Shown here piece by piece: positions 15,411 through 23,706 of a DNA stretch of 45,264 nucleotides; within the stretch, counting starts at the first letter, position 1; each line of letters begins with the position of its first letter. Made by a program: the position numbers and the translations under genes. Under the pieces are notes generated by a model. It was not told the origin of the DNA. It did no database searches and saw only the letters and a list, made by a program, of their open reading frames with translations. Origin of the DNA: Saccharopolyspora sp. NFXS83 (lineage in GTDB: Bacteria > Actinomycetota > Actinomycetes > Mycobacteriales > Pseudonocardiaceae). Location: assembly GCF_026241095.1 (NCBI RefSeq), contig NZ_JAPFGB010000040.1, positions 1 through 45,264 on the forward strand. Direction: 5' to 3'.

Positions 15411-15416
15411 CGGGGC

Positions 15417-17750
15417 GTGGTCTCCAGCGCGCGGTCGGCCCGCGTCCGCGAGCCGGCGGGCAACCTACCGGTCGACGTCACCAGCTTCGTCGGCCGGCGA
15501 CACGAGATCACCCGGACCAAACGCCTGCTCGCCGAATCCCGGCTGGTCACCCTCACCGGCCAGGGCGGTGTCGGCAAGACCCGGCTGGCGTTGCGGGTGG
15601 CCTCCAGCATGCGGCGGATCTTCCGGGACAAGGCGTGGTGCGTGAACCTGGAGGAGCTCCGCGACGGCGCCCTGCTCGCCGACGCCGCCGTCGAACAGCT
15701 CAGCCTCGGCGGGCCCTCCTCGGGCACCGACGTGGACGCCGTCGTCGAACACCTGCGGCACCGGGAGATGCTGCTGGTGCTGGACAACTGCGAACACGTC
15801 ATCGAGGACGCCGCGCTGTTCGTGGACTCGGTGCTGCGCTGGTGCCCCGGCGTGCGGGTCCTCGCCACCAGCAGGCAGTCGCTGGGCGTGGCCGGGGAAG
15901 CGACGCTGGTGGTGCCGCCGATGCAGATCCCCGACCTCGACGCCCCGCCGCCACCGGAGTCCTACGAGCAGTTCTCCTCGGTGCGGCTGTTCCTGGACCG
16001 GGCGCGCTCGACCGTGCCGGAGTTCGAGGTCACCGCCGAGGACGGCGCGGTGCTGATGCGGCTGTGCGCGCGGCTCGACGGCAACCCGCTGGCGATCGAG
16101 CTCGCCGCGGTGCGGCTGCGGTCGCTGTCGCTGCACCAGCTGGAGGAGCGGCTCGTCGAGCGCTACAACCTGCTCAGCGAGGGGCGTCGCGGCGCGCCGC
16201 CGCGCCAGCAGAGCCTGCGGGCGCTGATCGACTGGAGCTACGAGCTGTGCTCCGAGCAGGACCGGATCTCGTGGGCGCGGGTGTCGGTGTTCGCCGGGAG
16301 CTTCGGGCTGGCCGCCGCCGAACACGTGGCCAGCAACGGGCTCAGCCGGGTCGACGTGCTGGGCGCGATGCACTCGCTGGTCGACCAGTCGATCCTGGTG
16401 CGCGAGGAAGAAGCCGGTGAAGTGCGGTTCCGGTTGCTGCACGCGCTGCGCGACTACGGACAGGAGCGCCTCGACGCCTCCGGGGAGCGGCAGCGGGTGC
16501 TGGCCCGCCACCACGACTGGTACGCGGAGCTCGCCGACCGGTTCGCGGCGGACTGGCTCGGCCCGCACCAGGCGGCGTGGGTGCGGGAACTGCGGCTGGA
16601 CCTGGACAACCTGCGGCTCGCGCTGGACACCGCGGCGCACGAGCGGCGCACCGCGCCGGGCGCGTTGCGGCTGGCGTCGCGGCTCACGCCGTTCTGGAGC
16701 ATCCGGGGGCTCAACGGGGAAGCGCGGCACTGGCTGGAAACCGCGCTGGAACACGTCCCGCCGGACACCCCGGAGCGGCCCGCGGGCCTGCGGGCGAACG
16801 CGTGGTTCGCGCTGATGCAAGGCGACACCGCCACCGCGCTGCCGCTGCTGGACGAGGCGGCGGCGCTGGCCGCCGAGCACGACGACGAGTACGAACTCGC
16901 GTACGTGACGCAGATCCGGGGCATGGCGGCGTTCTTCCGCGACGACCTCGCCGAGGCGGAGGAACTGCTCGCGGACGCGCTCGGCCGGTTCCGGGACCTG
17001 GAGGCGCTCTACGGGGAATGGTTCGGTTTGTTCGCGCTGGGCCTGGTCAAAGGGCTCCGCGGCGATCGGGACAGCGGGATCGGGCTGCTGCGGGAATGCA
17101 TCGAGGCGGCGACCGGGCGCGGCGAACTGCTGTGGCGCTCGGCAGCGCTGTGGGCGAGCGCGCACATCGAGATCCTGCGCGGGGCCTCGGCGCGGGCGGA
17201 GACGGCGGCGAAGGAGGCGCTGCGGTTGCAGCGCACGCTGGACAACCGGCTCTCCAGCGCGTTCACCATCGACATCCTGGCGTGGATCGCGCACGGGCTG
17301 GGCCGCGACGAGCGGGCGGCACGCCTGTTCGGCGCGGCTTCGGCGGTGTGGGACGCGGTGCGCGCCGCACCTGAGTACTACGGGCGGTTCCATGCCTCGC
17401 ACGACGAGAACGAGCAGGGCGCGCGCCGCGCGTTGGGCGACCGCGCCTACCGGGAGGCCTTCGACCGCGGCTACGAGATGTCGCCGGAATCGGCGGTGGA
17501 CTACGCGCTGGAACTCAAGCGGACGACGCGCAGCGTCGCCCCGGACGAGCTGACCGCGACGACGCTGACCAAGCGGGAGAGGGAGATCGCCGAACTCGTC
17601 GCGCAGGGCAGGACGAACAAGGAGATCGCGGAGACGCTGGTCATCGCGCAGCGCACCGTGGAAGGCCACGTGCAGCACATCCTGACCAAGCTCGACTTCT
17701 CCTCCCGCGCCCAGATCGCCGGATGGCTGGCGGGTCGGCGTTCGTCTTGA
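15417..17750 (+). CDS. Large NB-ARC ATPase regulator with C-terminal LuxR DNA-binding domain
   Basis: The 777-residue cytoplasmic regulator belongs to the AfsR/LAL-like STAND ATPases common in actinobacteria. The N-terminal NTPase has NLPVDVTSFVGRRHE, Walker A GQGGVGKT at 48-55 and Walker B MLLVLDNCEH. Sensor-like VLATSRQSLG and the GNPLAIELAA motif follow, then a winged-helix segment (LRALIDWSYELC). Residues about 400-700 are a helical TPR-like region. The C-terminus (about 713-777) is a LuxR helix-turn-helix: LTKREREIAELVAQGRTNKE and TVEGHVQHILTKL. It likely senses a signal through its TPR region and binds DNA when ATP-loaded. Targets are unknown; the neighbouring phosphotransferase gene ends 50 bases upstream, while this gene has its own -10 box. 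Confidence 0.9.
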   Translation: MVSSARSARVREPAGNLPVDVTSFVGRRHEITRTKRLLAESRLVTLTGQGGVGKTRLALRVASSMRRIFRDKAWCVNLEELRDGALLADAAVEQLSLGGPSSGTDVDAVVEHLRHREMLLVLDNCEHVIEDAALFVDSVLRWCPGVRVLATSRQSLGVAGEATLVVPPMQIPDLDAPPPPESYEQFSSVRLFLDRARSTVPEFEVTAEDGAVLMRLCARLDGNPLAIELAAVRLRSLSLHQLEERLVERYNLLSEGRRGAPPRQQSLRALIDWSYELCSEQDRISWARVSVFAGSFGLAAAEHVASNGLSRVDVLGAMHSLVDQSILVREEEAGEVRFRLLHALRDYGQERLDASGERQRVLARHHDWYAELADRFAADWLGPHQAAWVRELRLDLDNLRLALDTAAHERRTAPGALRLASRLTPFWSIRGLNGEARHWLETALEHVPPDTPERPAGLRANAWFALMQGDTATALPLLDEAAALAAEHDDEYELAYVTQIRGMAAFFRDDLAEAEELLADALGRFRDLEALYGEWFGLFALGLVKGLRGDRDSGIGLLRECIEAATGRGELLWRSAALWASAHIEILRGASARAETAAKEALRLQRTLDNRLSSAFTIDILAWIAHGLGRDERAARLFGAASAVWDAVRAAPEYYGRFHASHDENEQGARRALGDRAYREAFDRGYEMSPESAVDYALELKRTTRSVAPDELTATTLTKREREIAELVAQGRTNKEIAETLVIAQRTVEGHVQHILTKLDFSSRAQIAGWLAGRRSS

Positions 17751-17758
17751 CGTGAGCA

Positions 17759-17793
17759 CCCGGCGGCGGGAAGGCTCGGCCGCCGACGCCGGG
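17759..17793 (+). terminator. Hairpin after the NB-ARC/LuxR gene
   Basis: CCCGGCG (17759-17765) pairs with CGCCGGG (17787-17793), and GC-rich inner sequence can extend the stem. It starts eight bases after the stop. There is no T run. Confidence 0.45.
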
Positions 17794-17889
17794 CCCTCGC
17801 CGCACCGGTCGTCCTCCCGTGCCGGCCGGCTCGGAGATCGCCCAGCGCGGCCGACTCCGACACCCGCTCGCCGTTGCACCCTCCGTGAC

Positions 17890-17905
17890 GGGAAACGGGT
17901 TTCCC
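17890..17905. promoter_or_regulatory. Palindrome upstream of the transglycosylase gene
   Basis: GGGAAAC-GG-GTTTCCC is a 16-bp near-perfect DNA palindrome 85-100 bases before the start codon. The two-base centre is too tight for an RNA hairpin loop, so an operator is the more likely reading. The rest of the 240-base upstream gap shows no other clear element. Confidence 0.4.
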
Positions 17906-17989
17906 AGCACGCGGATCTACGAAAGTAGGTACCTGCACACGTGGAAACCGCGATGTAGGCACACGGGCGGTGAGGGACTGTTGGTCCTC

Positions 17990-18700
17990 GTGAGTTCCCC
18001 CGACCACACCTTCCCCGAGGCCCTGACCACCCACGACAGCGCCACCAGCCCCAAGTCCCCGACCGCGCTGCTGCACCGGCTCCACGACAAAGCGGTCCCC
18101 GCGCTGCGGGAGCTGTGGAGCACCAGCGAGGCCATCGGTCCGCACCGCCTCACCCCGAAGATGCGGACCGTCCAGATCGCCGCCTCCGTCGTCGCCACCG
18201 GCGTGCTCAGCGCCGTGCTCGGCGGAGCCCCCGCGGCGGAACAAGCCCCCGAGTTCCGCGCCGCCGCCCCGGCGGCCGGGCACGTCCAGCCCGGACCGGT
18301 GAGTCCCCCGAACGCCGGTCCGGGACTGGGCGGTGCACCCGCCGACCCCGTGGACGGCTGGATCAGCCAGGCCACCGCGGTGCTGGAAGCCCACGGCGTG
18401 CCGCGCGACCAGATCGATCCGGCGGCGTTGCGCACGATCATCGAGCACGAGTCCGGCGGCGACCCGATGGCCGCGAACGACTGGGACTCGAACGCTTCGG
18501 CGGGCACCCCGTCGAAGGGCTTGATGCAGACGATCGACCCGACGTTCCACTCGTTCGCGGTTCCCGGGCACCAGGACATCTGGAACCCGGTGGACAACAT
18601 CGTGGCCGCGACCCGGTACTCCATCGATCGCTACGGCTCGGTGTCGAACGTGCCCGGCGTCGTCGGTGTCGGCTCCGGCGGTGGCTACGAGGGCTACTGA
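17990..18700 (+). CDS. Secreted or membrane-anchored lytic transglycosylase
   Basis: The 236-residue protein has a cytoplasmic or leader part of about 55 residues, then a hydrophobic segment (VQIAASVVATGVLSAVLGGA) and a Pro/Ala linker. The C-terminal SLT lysozyme-like domain spans about residues 120-225. The catalytic Glu lies in IIEHESGGDP, followed by SKGLMQTIDPTFHSF and DNIVAATRYSIDRYGS, the standard substrate-cleft motifs. It would cleave peptidoglycan glycan strands at the cell surface. GTG at 17990 is chosen because the sequence before it is not protein-like; a TTG at 17981 with TGAGGG upstream is a fair alternative. It overlaps the GntR gene tail-to-tail by seven bases. Confidence 0.85.
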   Translation: MSSPDHTFPEALTTHDSATSPKSPTALLHRLHDKAVPALRELWSTSEAIGPHRLTPKMRTVQIAASVVATGVLSAVLGGAPAAEQAPEFRAAAPAAGHVQPGPVSPPNAGPGLGGAPADPVDGWISQATAVLEAHGVPRDQIDPAALRTIIEHESGGDPMAANDWDSNASAGTPSKGLMQTIDPTFHSFAVPGHQDIWNPVDNIVAATRYSIDRYGSVSNVPGVVGVGSGGGYEGY

Positions 18701-19404
18701 TCGCCCTGCTGCTCGGTGGTGAGGCGTTCGAGGGTTCCCTCGAACGCCTCCTGCACCAGCTCCCGCATCGCCGACTCGGCGCGCTCGTGATCGCCGCCCC
18801 GGATGCATTCGGCGATCTCGCAGTGCAGGCGGACCGCGATCGGCTTCGGGTGCTCCGGCATCAGGCCGTGCCCGGTGCGCCAGCGCAGCACCTCGCCGAA
18901 CACGTCGCGCAGCTGCGCGAACATCTCGTTGCCGGACGCGGCCAGCACCAGGCCGTGGAAGTCGACGTCGGCTTCCAGGAAGGTCTCCAGGTCGCCGGAG
19001 CGGGCGGTGGCGACCATCCGCTCCGCCAGGCCGACGAGGCGGGCGGCCTGCTCGTGGCCGGCGTGCCTGGCCGCCGCCGCGGCGGCGACGGGTTCGACGG
19101 CGGTGCGCAGCTCGACCAAGGTCCGGACCTGCGCCGACCGGTCCACCGCGAGCAGCCAGCGGATCAGCGCCGGGTCGAAGGTGTTCCACTCGGCGCGAGG
19201 ACGCACCACGACTCCGACGCGCTTGCGGCTGACCACCAGCCTGATCGACGCGAGCGTGCGCACCACCTCGCGGGCGACGCTGCGGGAGATGCCGAACCGC
19301 TGCTCCAGCCCGTCGATGCGCAGCACGGTGCCGGGCGGGTGCTCGCCCGCGCTGATCTCGTGGCCGAGCACGTCGACCACCTGCCCGTGCAGTCCGCCGC
19401 TCAC
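18694..19404 (-). CDS. GntR-family regulator, FadR subfamily
   Basis: The 236-residue repressor-type protein has an N-terminal winged helix (residues about 5-75; GQVVDVLGHEISAGEHPPGT and RFGISRSVAREVVRTL). A C-terminal all-helical FCD effector domain contains LVELRTAVEPVAAAAAARHA, then the metal-ligand pattern FLEADVDFHGLVLAASGN and IRGGDHERAESAM. GTG at 19404 has GGGGAG at ideal spacing; the longer frame upstream lies in the promoter region and looks non-coding. It is divergent from the gluconate permease gene, the classic GntR-GntP pairing, so gluconate or a related sugar acid is the probable effector. Confidence 0.9.
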   Translation of the reverse strand: MSGGLHGQVVDVLGHEISAGEHPPGTVLRIDGLEQRFGISRSVAREVVRTLASIRLVVSRKRVGVVVRPRAEWNTFDPALIRWLLAVDRSAQVRTLVELRTAVEPVAAAAAARHAGHEQAARLVGLAERMVATARSGDLETFLEADVDFHGLVLAASGNEMFAQLRDVFGEVLRWRTGHGLMPEHPKPIAVRLHCEIAECIRGGDHERAESAMRELVQEAFEGTLERLTTEQQGDQ

Positions 19405-19546
19405 CAGGCTCCCCTCATCCGTTCGCTCCAATTTAGGCACCGGTGCCCGACCGCTCGCCCCGCAGGGGCGTGCGGCCGAGTGGCGGCAGGACGCGAGCCG
19501 TTCGGAGCCGGCCGTCGCCCGCACTATGCCTCGTGACTCGGTTAAC

Positions 19547-19604
19547 AGAGCAGACTTAATCGGTTCATGAGCCGAAAAAGTCATACTTTTCGGCGATCTG
19601 CTCT
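19547..19604. promoter_or_regulatory. GntR/GntP control region with inverted repeats
   Basis: AGAGCAGA (19547-19554) and TCTGCTCT (19597-19604) form an inverted pair flanking a central dyad. That dyad reads GCCGAAAA (19571-19578) with TTTTCGGC (19587-19594), and in an alternative register AAAAGT-CAT-ACTTTT (19576-19590). TACTTT at 19584-19589 could be the -10 box of gntP, so binding at the dyad would block it. The stretch is AT-rich relative to its surroundings. Confidence 0.5.
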
Positions 19605-19643
19605 TAAGGTGGGCCGCGCACCGAGCTCAGCGAGGAGCCCCTC

Positions 19644-21050
19644 ATGCCTTTGATGTCCCTGCCCGTCGCGGGCACCCTGCTCGCGCAGGCGCCACCCGGC
19701 GCGTGGAGCAGCCACGACACCCGGTTGCTGGCCGCCGCGGTCAGCGGCATCGCCGTGATCGTCGTGCTGATCAGCTGGGTGAAGATGCACCCGTTCCTGG
19801 CGCTGGCGCTGGGCGCCACCACGCTCGGCGTGGTCGCCGGGATGCCGTTCGAAGACCTCGTCGACACCTTCACCGAGGGACTCGGCAAGACCGTCGGCGA
19901 CGTGGGACTGCTGGTCGCGCTGGGCGCGATGCTGGGCAGGCTGCTCACCGACACCGGCGGCGCCCAGCAGATCGTGGAGACGGTCCTGGAACGCACCACC
20001 CGGCGCACCTTGCCGTGGGCGATGGTGTTCATCGCCGCGCTGCTCGGGCTGCCGATGTTCTTCGAGGTCGGCGTGGTGCTGCTGGTGCCGATCGTGGTGA
20101 TGGTCGCCGCCCGCTCCGAGCAGCCGATGCTGCGGATCGGGATTCCCGCGCTGGCGGGGCTGTCCATCCTGCACGGCCTGGTGCCGCCGCACCCCGGCCC
20201 GCTGGCCGCGGTGGACGCGCTCGGCGTCGACCTCGGCACCACCCTGGCGCTGGGCATCGTCGTGGCCATCCCGACCGCCGTGGTGGCCGGACCCCTGTTC
20301 GGCTCGTTCATCGCCAAGCGCGTGGAACTGCCCCCGGCCTCGACGCTGCTGGGCAAGACGCCCGGCCCGGACGACGAGGGCAGGCGGCCCGGTTTCGCGC
20401 TGTCGGTGGTGATGCTGCTGCTGCCGGTCGTGCTGATGCTCGGCAAGTCCGTCGCCGACCTCGCGCTGACCGAAGGCAGCGCCGGTTACGTCGCGCTGGA
20501 CACGCTGGGCACCCCCGTGGTCGCGCTGACGCTGACCGTGCTGATCGCGATGGCCACGCTCGGGCCGCGTTCCGGGCTGGGACGCACCGCGCTGTCCGGC
20601 ATCATCGGCGGTTCGCTGCCGCCGGTCGCGGGCATCATCCTCATCGTCGGCGCGGGCGGCGGGTTCAAGGAGACCCTGGTCAACTCCGGGGTCAACACCA
20701 TGATCACCGACGTGGCGGCGGGCGCGCACCTGTCACCGCTGCTGCTGGCCTGGCTGATCGCGGTCGGCATCCGGGTCGCGACGGGCTCGGCGACGGTGGC
20801 GACCATCTCCGCCGCCGGGATGGTGGCGCCGCTGGTCGCGGGGCTGGACCCGGTGCACGGGGCGCTAGTGGCGCTGGCCATCGGCTCCGGTTCGCTGTTC
20901 CTGTCGCACGTCAACGACGCCGGGTTCTGGCTGGTCAAGGAATACTTCGGGATGACCGTCGGGCAGACGCTCAAGACGTGGTCGGCGATGGAGACGATCC
21001 TGTCGGTCGTGTCGTTCGTCGTCATCTGCCTGCTGGAGATGCTGCTCTAG
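19644..21050 (+). CDS. gntP: Gluconate:H+ symporter, GntP family
   Basis: The 468-residue membrane transporter has about 12-14 hydrophobic segments. Family blocks include VKMHPFLALALGATTLGVVA, GDVGLLVALGAMLGRLLTDTGGA, GLPMFFEVGVVLLVPIV and LVPPHPGPLAAVDALG. Near the C-terminus are GSATVATISAAGMVAPL and GSLFLSHVNDAGFWLVKEYFG. It would import gluconate or a similar aldonate with protons. ATG at 19644 has GAGGAG upstream. The divergent GntR gene is the likely regulator. No gluconate kinase is present in the window, so the catabolic step is encoded elsewhere. Four palindromic repeats follow the stop. Confidence 0.93.
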   Translation: MPLMSLPVAGTLLAQAPPGAWSSHDTRLLAAAVSGIAVIVVLISWVKMHPFLALALGATTLGVVAGMPFEDLVDTFTEGLGKTVGDVGLLVALGAMLGRLLTDTGGAQQIVETVLERTTRRTLPWAMVFIAALLGLPMFFEVGVVLLVPIVVMVAARSEQPMLRIGIPALAGLSILHGLVPPHPGPLAAVDALGVDLGTTLALGIVVAIPTAVVAGPLFGSFIAKRVELPPASTLLGKTPGPDDEGRRPGFALSVVMLLLPVVLMLGKSVADLALTEGSAGYVALDTLGTPVVALTLTVLIAMATLGPRSGLGRTALSGIIGGSLPPVAGIILIVGAGGGFKETLVNSGVNTMITDVAAGAHLSPLLLAWLIAVGIRVATGSATVATISAAGMVAPLVAGLDPVHGALVALAIGSGSLFLSHVNDAGFWLVKEYFGMTVGQTLKTWSAMETILSVVSFVVICLLEMLL

Positions 21051-21058
21051 CTTTCGGA

Positions 21059-21181
21059 GTTGCCGCTGCAGCGGCACGGCTCCCATCGGGTGCTGCTGCA
21101 GCGGCACAGCGCCTGCCGGGCTGCCGTAGCAGCGGCACGGGGCCCGTCGGAGGTGCCGCTAGCGGCACGGGGCGGTCATCG
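21059..21181. repeat. Four tandem about 31-bp palindromic repeats
   Basis: Units begin near 21059, 21089, 21119 and 21151. Each contains a near-perfect palindrome: TGCCGCTGCAGCGGCA, TGCTGCTGCAGCGGCA, TGCCGTAGCAGCGGCA and TGCCGCTAGCGGCA. Each is followed by CGG/CAG and a variable, G-rich spacer ending in CGG or TCG. The array sits between gntP and helD. It could be a terminator cluster for gntP or an operator array for helD. Confidence 0.8.
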
Positions 21182-21189
21182 ACTGCCGG

Positions 21190-21195
21190 TATGAT
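21190..21195 (+). promoter_or_regulatory. -10 box candidate of helD
   Basis: TATGAT is one base from the bacterial consensus and lies about 90 bases before the helD start. No convincing -35 is visible at the usual distance; the last palindrome of the repeat array (21153-21166) ends about 24 bases upstream, where a regulator could act. Confidence 0.5.
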
Positions 21196-21283
21196 GGTTG
21201 GTCGGACTCTCGCCGGGGACGCATTCACGGCCCGTCGGCACCTCCGGTCCGACACATCATGTTGAGCACAAGGTGGAGCCAAG

Positions 21284-23575
21284 TTGTCCAACGCCCGAGC
21301 AGATCGGGGACCCGACCGCACCGACGACCTGACCGCCGAGCAGCAGTACGTCTCGACGCTCTACGACAAACTCGACGAACTCCGCCGGGACGCCACGAAA
21401 CGGCTCACCGACACGCTGCGCCAGACCGGCGGCACGCCGCAGGCGCGCACCGAACGCGACATCTCCACCACCATGTACACCGACAAGCTGACCCAGCTCA
21501 GCGCGGTGGAGCACGGGTTGTGCTTCGGACGGCTCGACCTGGACAGCGACGAGGTGTTCCACATCGGACGCATCGGCCTGTTCGACGAGGAACGCGAGTA
21601 CGAGCCGCTGCTGATCGACTGGCGCGCTCCGGCGGCCCGGCCGTTCTACCTGGCCACCGCCGCCGCCCGCGACGGCGTGTGGCGGCGCCGCCACCTGCGC
21701 AGCAAGTGGCGCACCGTGGTCGACCTGGAGGACGAGATCCTCGACCTCGACGCCGGTGAGCAGGGCAGCGACCTCGGCCTGGCCGGGGAGGCGACGCTGC
21801 TGGCGGCGCTGGACGCGCGGCGAACCGGGCAGATGGGCGACATCGTCGCCACCATCCAGGCCGAGCAGGACCGCATCATCCGCGCCCCCATGAACGGGGT
21901 GCTGGTCGTGCAAGGTGGTCCGGGCACCGGCAAGACGGCGGTGGCGCTGCACCGCGCGGCGTACCTGCTCTACACCTACCGCGAACAGCTCACCAAGCGC
22001 GGCGTGCTCGTGGTCGGGCCGAACTCGACGTTCCTGCGCTACATCGGCCAGGTGCTGCCCTCGCTCGGCGAGACGGGTGTGCTGCTGTCCACGGCCGGGG
22101 AGCTGTTCCCCGGTGTCTCGGCCACCGCCCCCGAATCCGCCGAGGCGGCGGAGATCAAGGGGCGCGGCGTGATGGTGAACGTGCTCAACTCGGCCGTGCG
22201 CGACCGCCAGCAGGTCCCGAAGGAACCCATCGAGGTCCTGTTCGACCGGGAGCCGCTGTCGGTGGGCAAGAACCTCGTTTCGAACGCCCGCAGCCGCGCC
22301 CGCAGGTCCCGGAAACCGCACAACCACGCGCGCAAGATCTTCCGCAAGGAGATGATCTCGGGCCTGACCAACCAGGTCGCCGACCGGCTCGGCCGGGACC
22401 TGCTGGACCGGCGCGACTTGGACGACATCGGCGCCGAACTGCGCGCCGACGACGCCGTCACCGAGGTCCTCGACTCGCTGTGGCCGCAGCTGACGCCGCA
22501 GCGGGTGCTCGACGACCTGCTGAGCGTGCCGAAGCGGCTCACCACCGCCGCCCGCAAGCACCTCACCGACCGGGAGCGCCAAGCCCTGCTGCGCGCACCC
22601 GGCTCGGCGTGGACGCCCGCCGACGCGTCGCTGCTCGACGAGCTGGCCGAACTGCTCGGCGAGGACGACACCAAGGCGCGCGAGGAGCAGGCCCGCCAGG
22701 AACGCGAAGAGCTCGCCTACGCCCAGGGCGTGCTGCACCTGATGGAGCAGGACGAGGAGATCGCCGACGAGGAGCGGCTGCGGGTCTCCGACGTGCTCGA
22801 CGCCGAACTGCTCGCGCAGCGCCACCGCACCCGCAGCGACCTCACCGCCGCCGAACGCGCCGCCGAGGACCGCACCTGGACGTTCGGGCACGTCATCGTC
22901 GACGAGGCGCAGGAACTGTCGGCGATGGCGTGGCGGGTGCTGATGCGCCGGTGCCCGAGCCGGTCGATGACGCTGGTCGGCGACATCGCGCAGACCGGCG
23001 CGCTCGGCGGCGCGGCCTCCTGGCACGAGGTGCTCTCGCCGTACGTGATGGACCGGTGGCAGCTCGCCGAGCTGACGGTGAACTACCGGACGCCCGCGGA
23101 GATCATGTCAGTGGCCGCCGACGTGCTCGCGGCGATGGACACCGACCTGGAACCGCCGGCGTCGGTGCGCACCAGCGGGCACGCGCCGTGGACCCGGCAG
23201 GTGCCGGAGGCGGACCTGCCGGAGGTGCTGCCGGAACTGGTGCGCGCCGAACTCGACGCCGTCGACGGCACGCTCGCCGTGCTGCTGCCGCCGGAACACC
23301 TCGCCGAGGTCGGCGGGCGGATCGCCGAGAAGGTGCCGGAAGCCGAGGTCGGCGCCCAGCAGGACGAGCTGGAGGCGCGGGTCGTGGTGCTCACCGTGGA
23401 CCAGGTCAAGGGCTTGGAGTTCGACTCGGTGCTGGTCGCCGACCCGGACCGGATCCTGGGCGAGTCCGCGCGCGGGCTCAACGACCTGTACGTAGCGCTC
23501 ACCCGAGCCACCCAACGCCTCGGGGTCGTGCACACCTCATCAGGGGTGCCGTCGGTGCTCGGGGGGCTCGCGTAG
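21284..23575 (+). CDS. helD: HelD-like RNA polymerase-recycling helicase (UvrD/SF1 family)
   Basis: The 763-residue protein has the actinobacterial HelD architecture. An N-terminal coiled arm (about 15-75; LTAEQQYVSTLYDKLDELRR) would enter the secondary channel. A HelD-specific segment follows (FGRLDLDSDEVFHIGRIGL and LLIDWRAPAARPFYLATA). Walker A is GGPGTGKT at 211-218, then AVALHRAAYLLYTYR. A long inserted helical region covers about 300-500. Walker B is VIVDEAQELS near 540, with LTVNYRTPAEIM and a final VKGLEFDSVLVAD-NDLYVALTRATQ. HelD removes stalled RNA polymerase from DNA, and some relatives displace rifamycin. TTG at 21284 is preceded by AGGTGGAG. Whether it gives drug tolerance here is unknown. 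Confidence 0.88.
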   Translation: MSNARADRGPDRTDDLTAEQQYVSTLYDKLDELRRDATKRLTDTLRQTGGTPQARTERDISTTMYTDKLTQLSAVEHGLCFGRLDLDSDEVFHIGRIGLFDEEREYEPLLIDWRAPAARPFYLATAAARDGVWRRRHLRSKWRTVVDLEDEILDLDAGEQGSDLGLAGEATLLAALDARRTGQMGDIVATIQAEQDRIIRAPMNGVLVVQGGPGTGKTAVALHRAAYLLYTYREQLTKRGVLVVGPNSTFLRYIGQVLPSLGETGVLLSTAGELFPGVSATAPESAEAAEIKGRGVMVNVLNSAVRDRQQVPKEPIEVLFDREPLSVGKNLVSNARSRARRSRKPHNHARKIFRKEMISGLTNQVADRLGRDLLDRRDLDDIGAELRADDAVTEVLDSLWPQLTPQRVLDDLLSVPKRLTTAARKHLTDRERQALLRAPGSAWTPADASLLDELAELLGEDDTKAREEQARQEREELAYAQGVLHLMEQDEEIADEERLRVSDVLDAELLAQRHRTRSDLTAAERAAEDRTWTFGHVIVDEAQELSAMAWRVLMRRCPSRSMTLVGDIAQTGALGGAASWHEVLSPYVMDRWQLAELTVNYRTPAEIMSVAADVLAAMDTDLEPPASVRTSGHAPWTRQVPEADLPEVLPELVRAELDAVDGTLAVLLPPEHLAEVGGRIAEKVPEAEVGAQQDELEARVVVLTVDQVKGLEFDSVLVADPDRILGESARGLNDLYVALTRATQRLGVVHTSSGVPSVLGGLA

Positions 23576-23576
23576 G

Positions 23577-23700
23577 GGTCGCGGAGCGGAACTTCGGCGT
23601 TCTTCTCGCCGCAGGAGCACTGCCACGAGCGGCACCGCCACGCTGGAAGTCGCCGTCCTCGCGAGGAGAACGCCGAGAGCCCGCTGCGGTGCCGCTCGCT
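23577..23700 (+). repeat. Dispersed hairpin repeat, diverged copy (copy C)
   Basis: A left arm at 23593-23609 (TTCGGCGTTCTTCTCGC) pairs with 23661-23677 (GCGAGGAGAACGCCGAG) over 17 positions if two G-U pairs are allowed. The GCGGAAC left flank matches the family, while the inner 51 bases have diverged from the core of copies D, F and G; CGTCCTCGCGAG at the right side is kept. It lies between convergent helD and the FAH gene, where it may end transcription. Confidence 0.65.
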
Positions 23701-23706
23701 CGGGGT

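Noticed and set aside
17751-17989. Cyclic-di-AMP riboswitch before the transglycosylase gene
   Set aside because: Such switches often precede wall-hydrolase genes in actinobacteria, but the conserved motifs are not seen here.
21059-21181. CRISPR array
   Set aside because: Repeats are palindromic, imperfect and nearly contiguous, with only short G-rich spacers, and no cas genes are present.
21059-21283. Rifamycin-associated element upstream of helD
   Set aside because: The palindromes there (TGCCGCTGCAGCGGCA type) do not resemble the rifamycin-associated element as I remember it.
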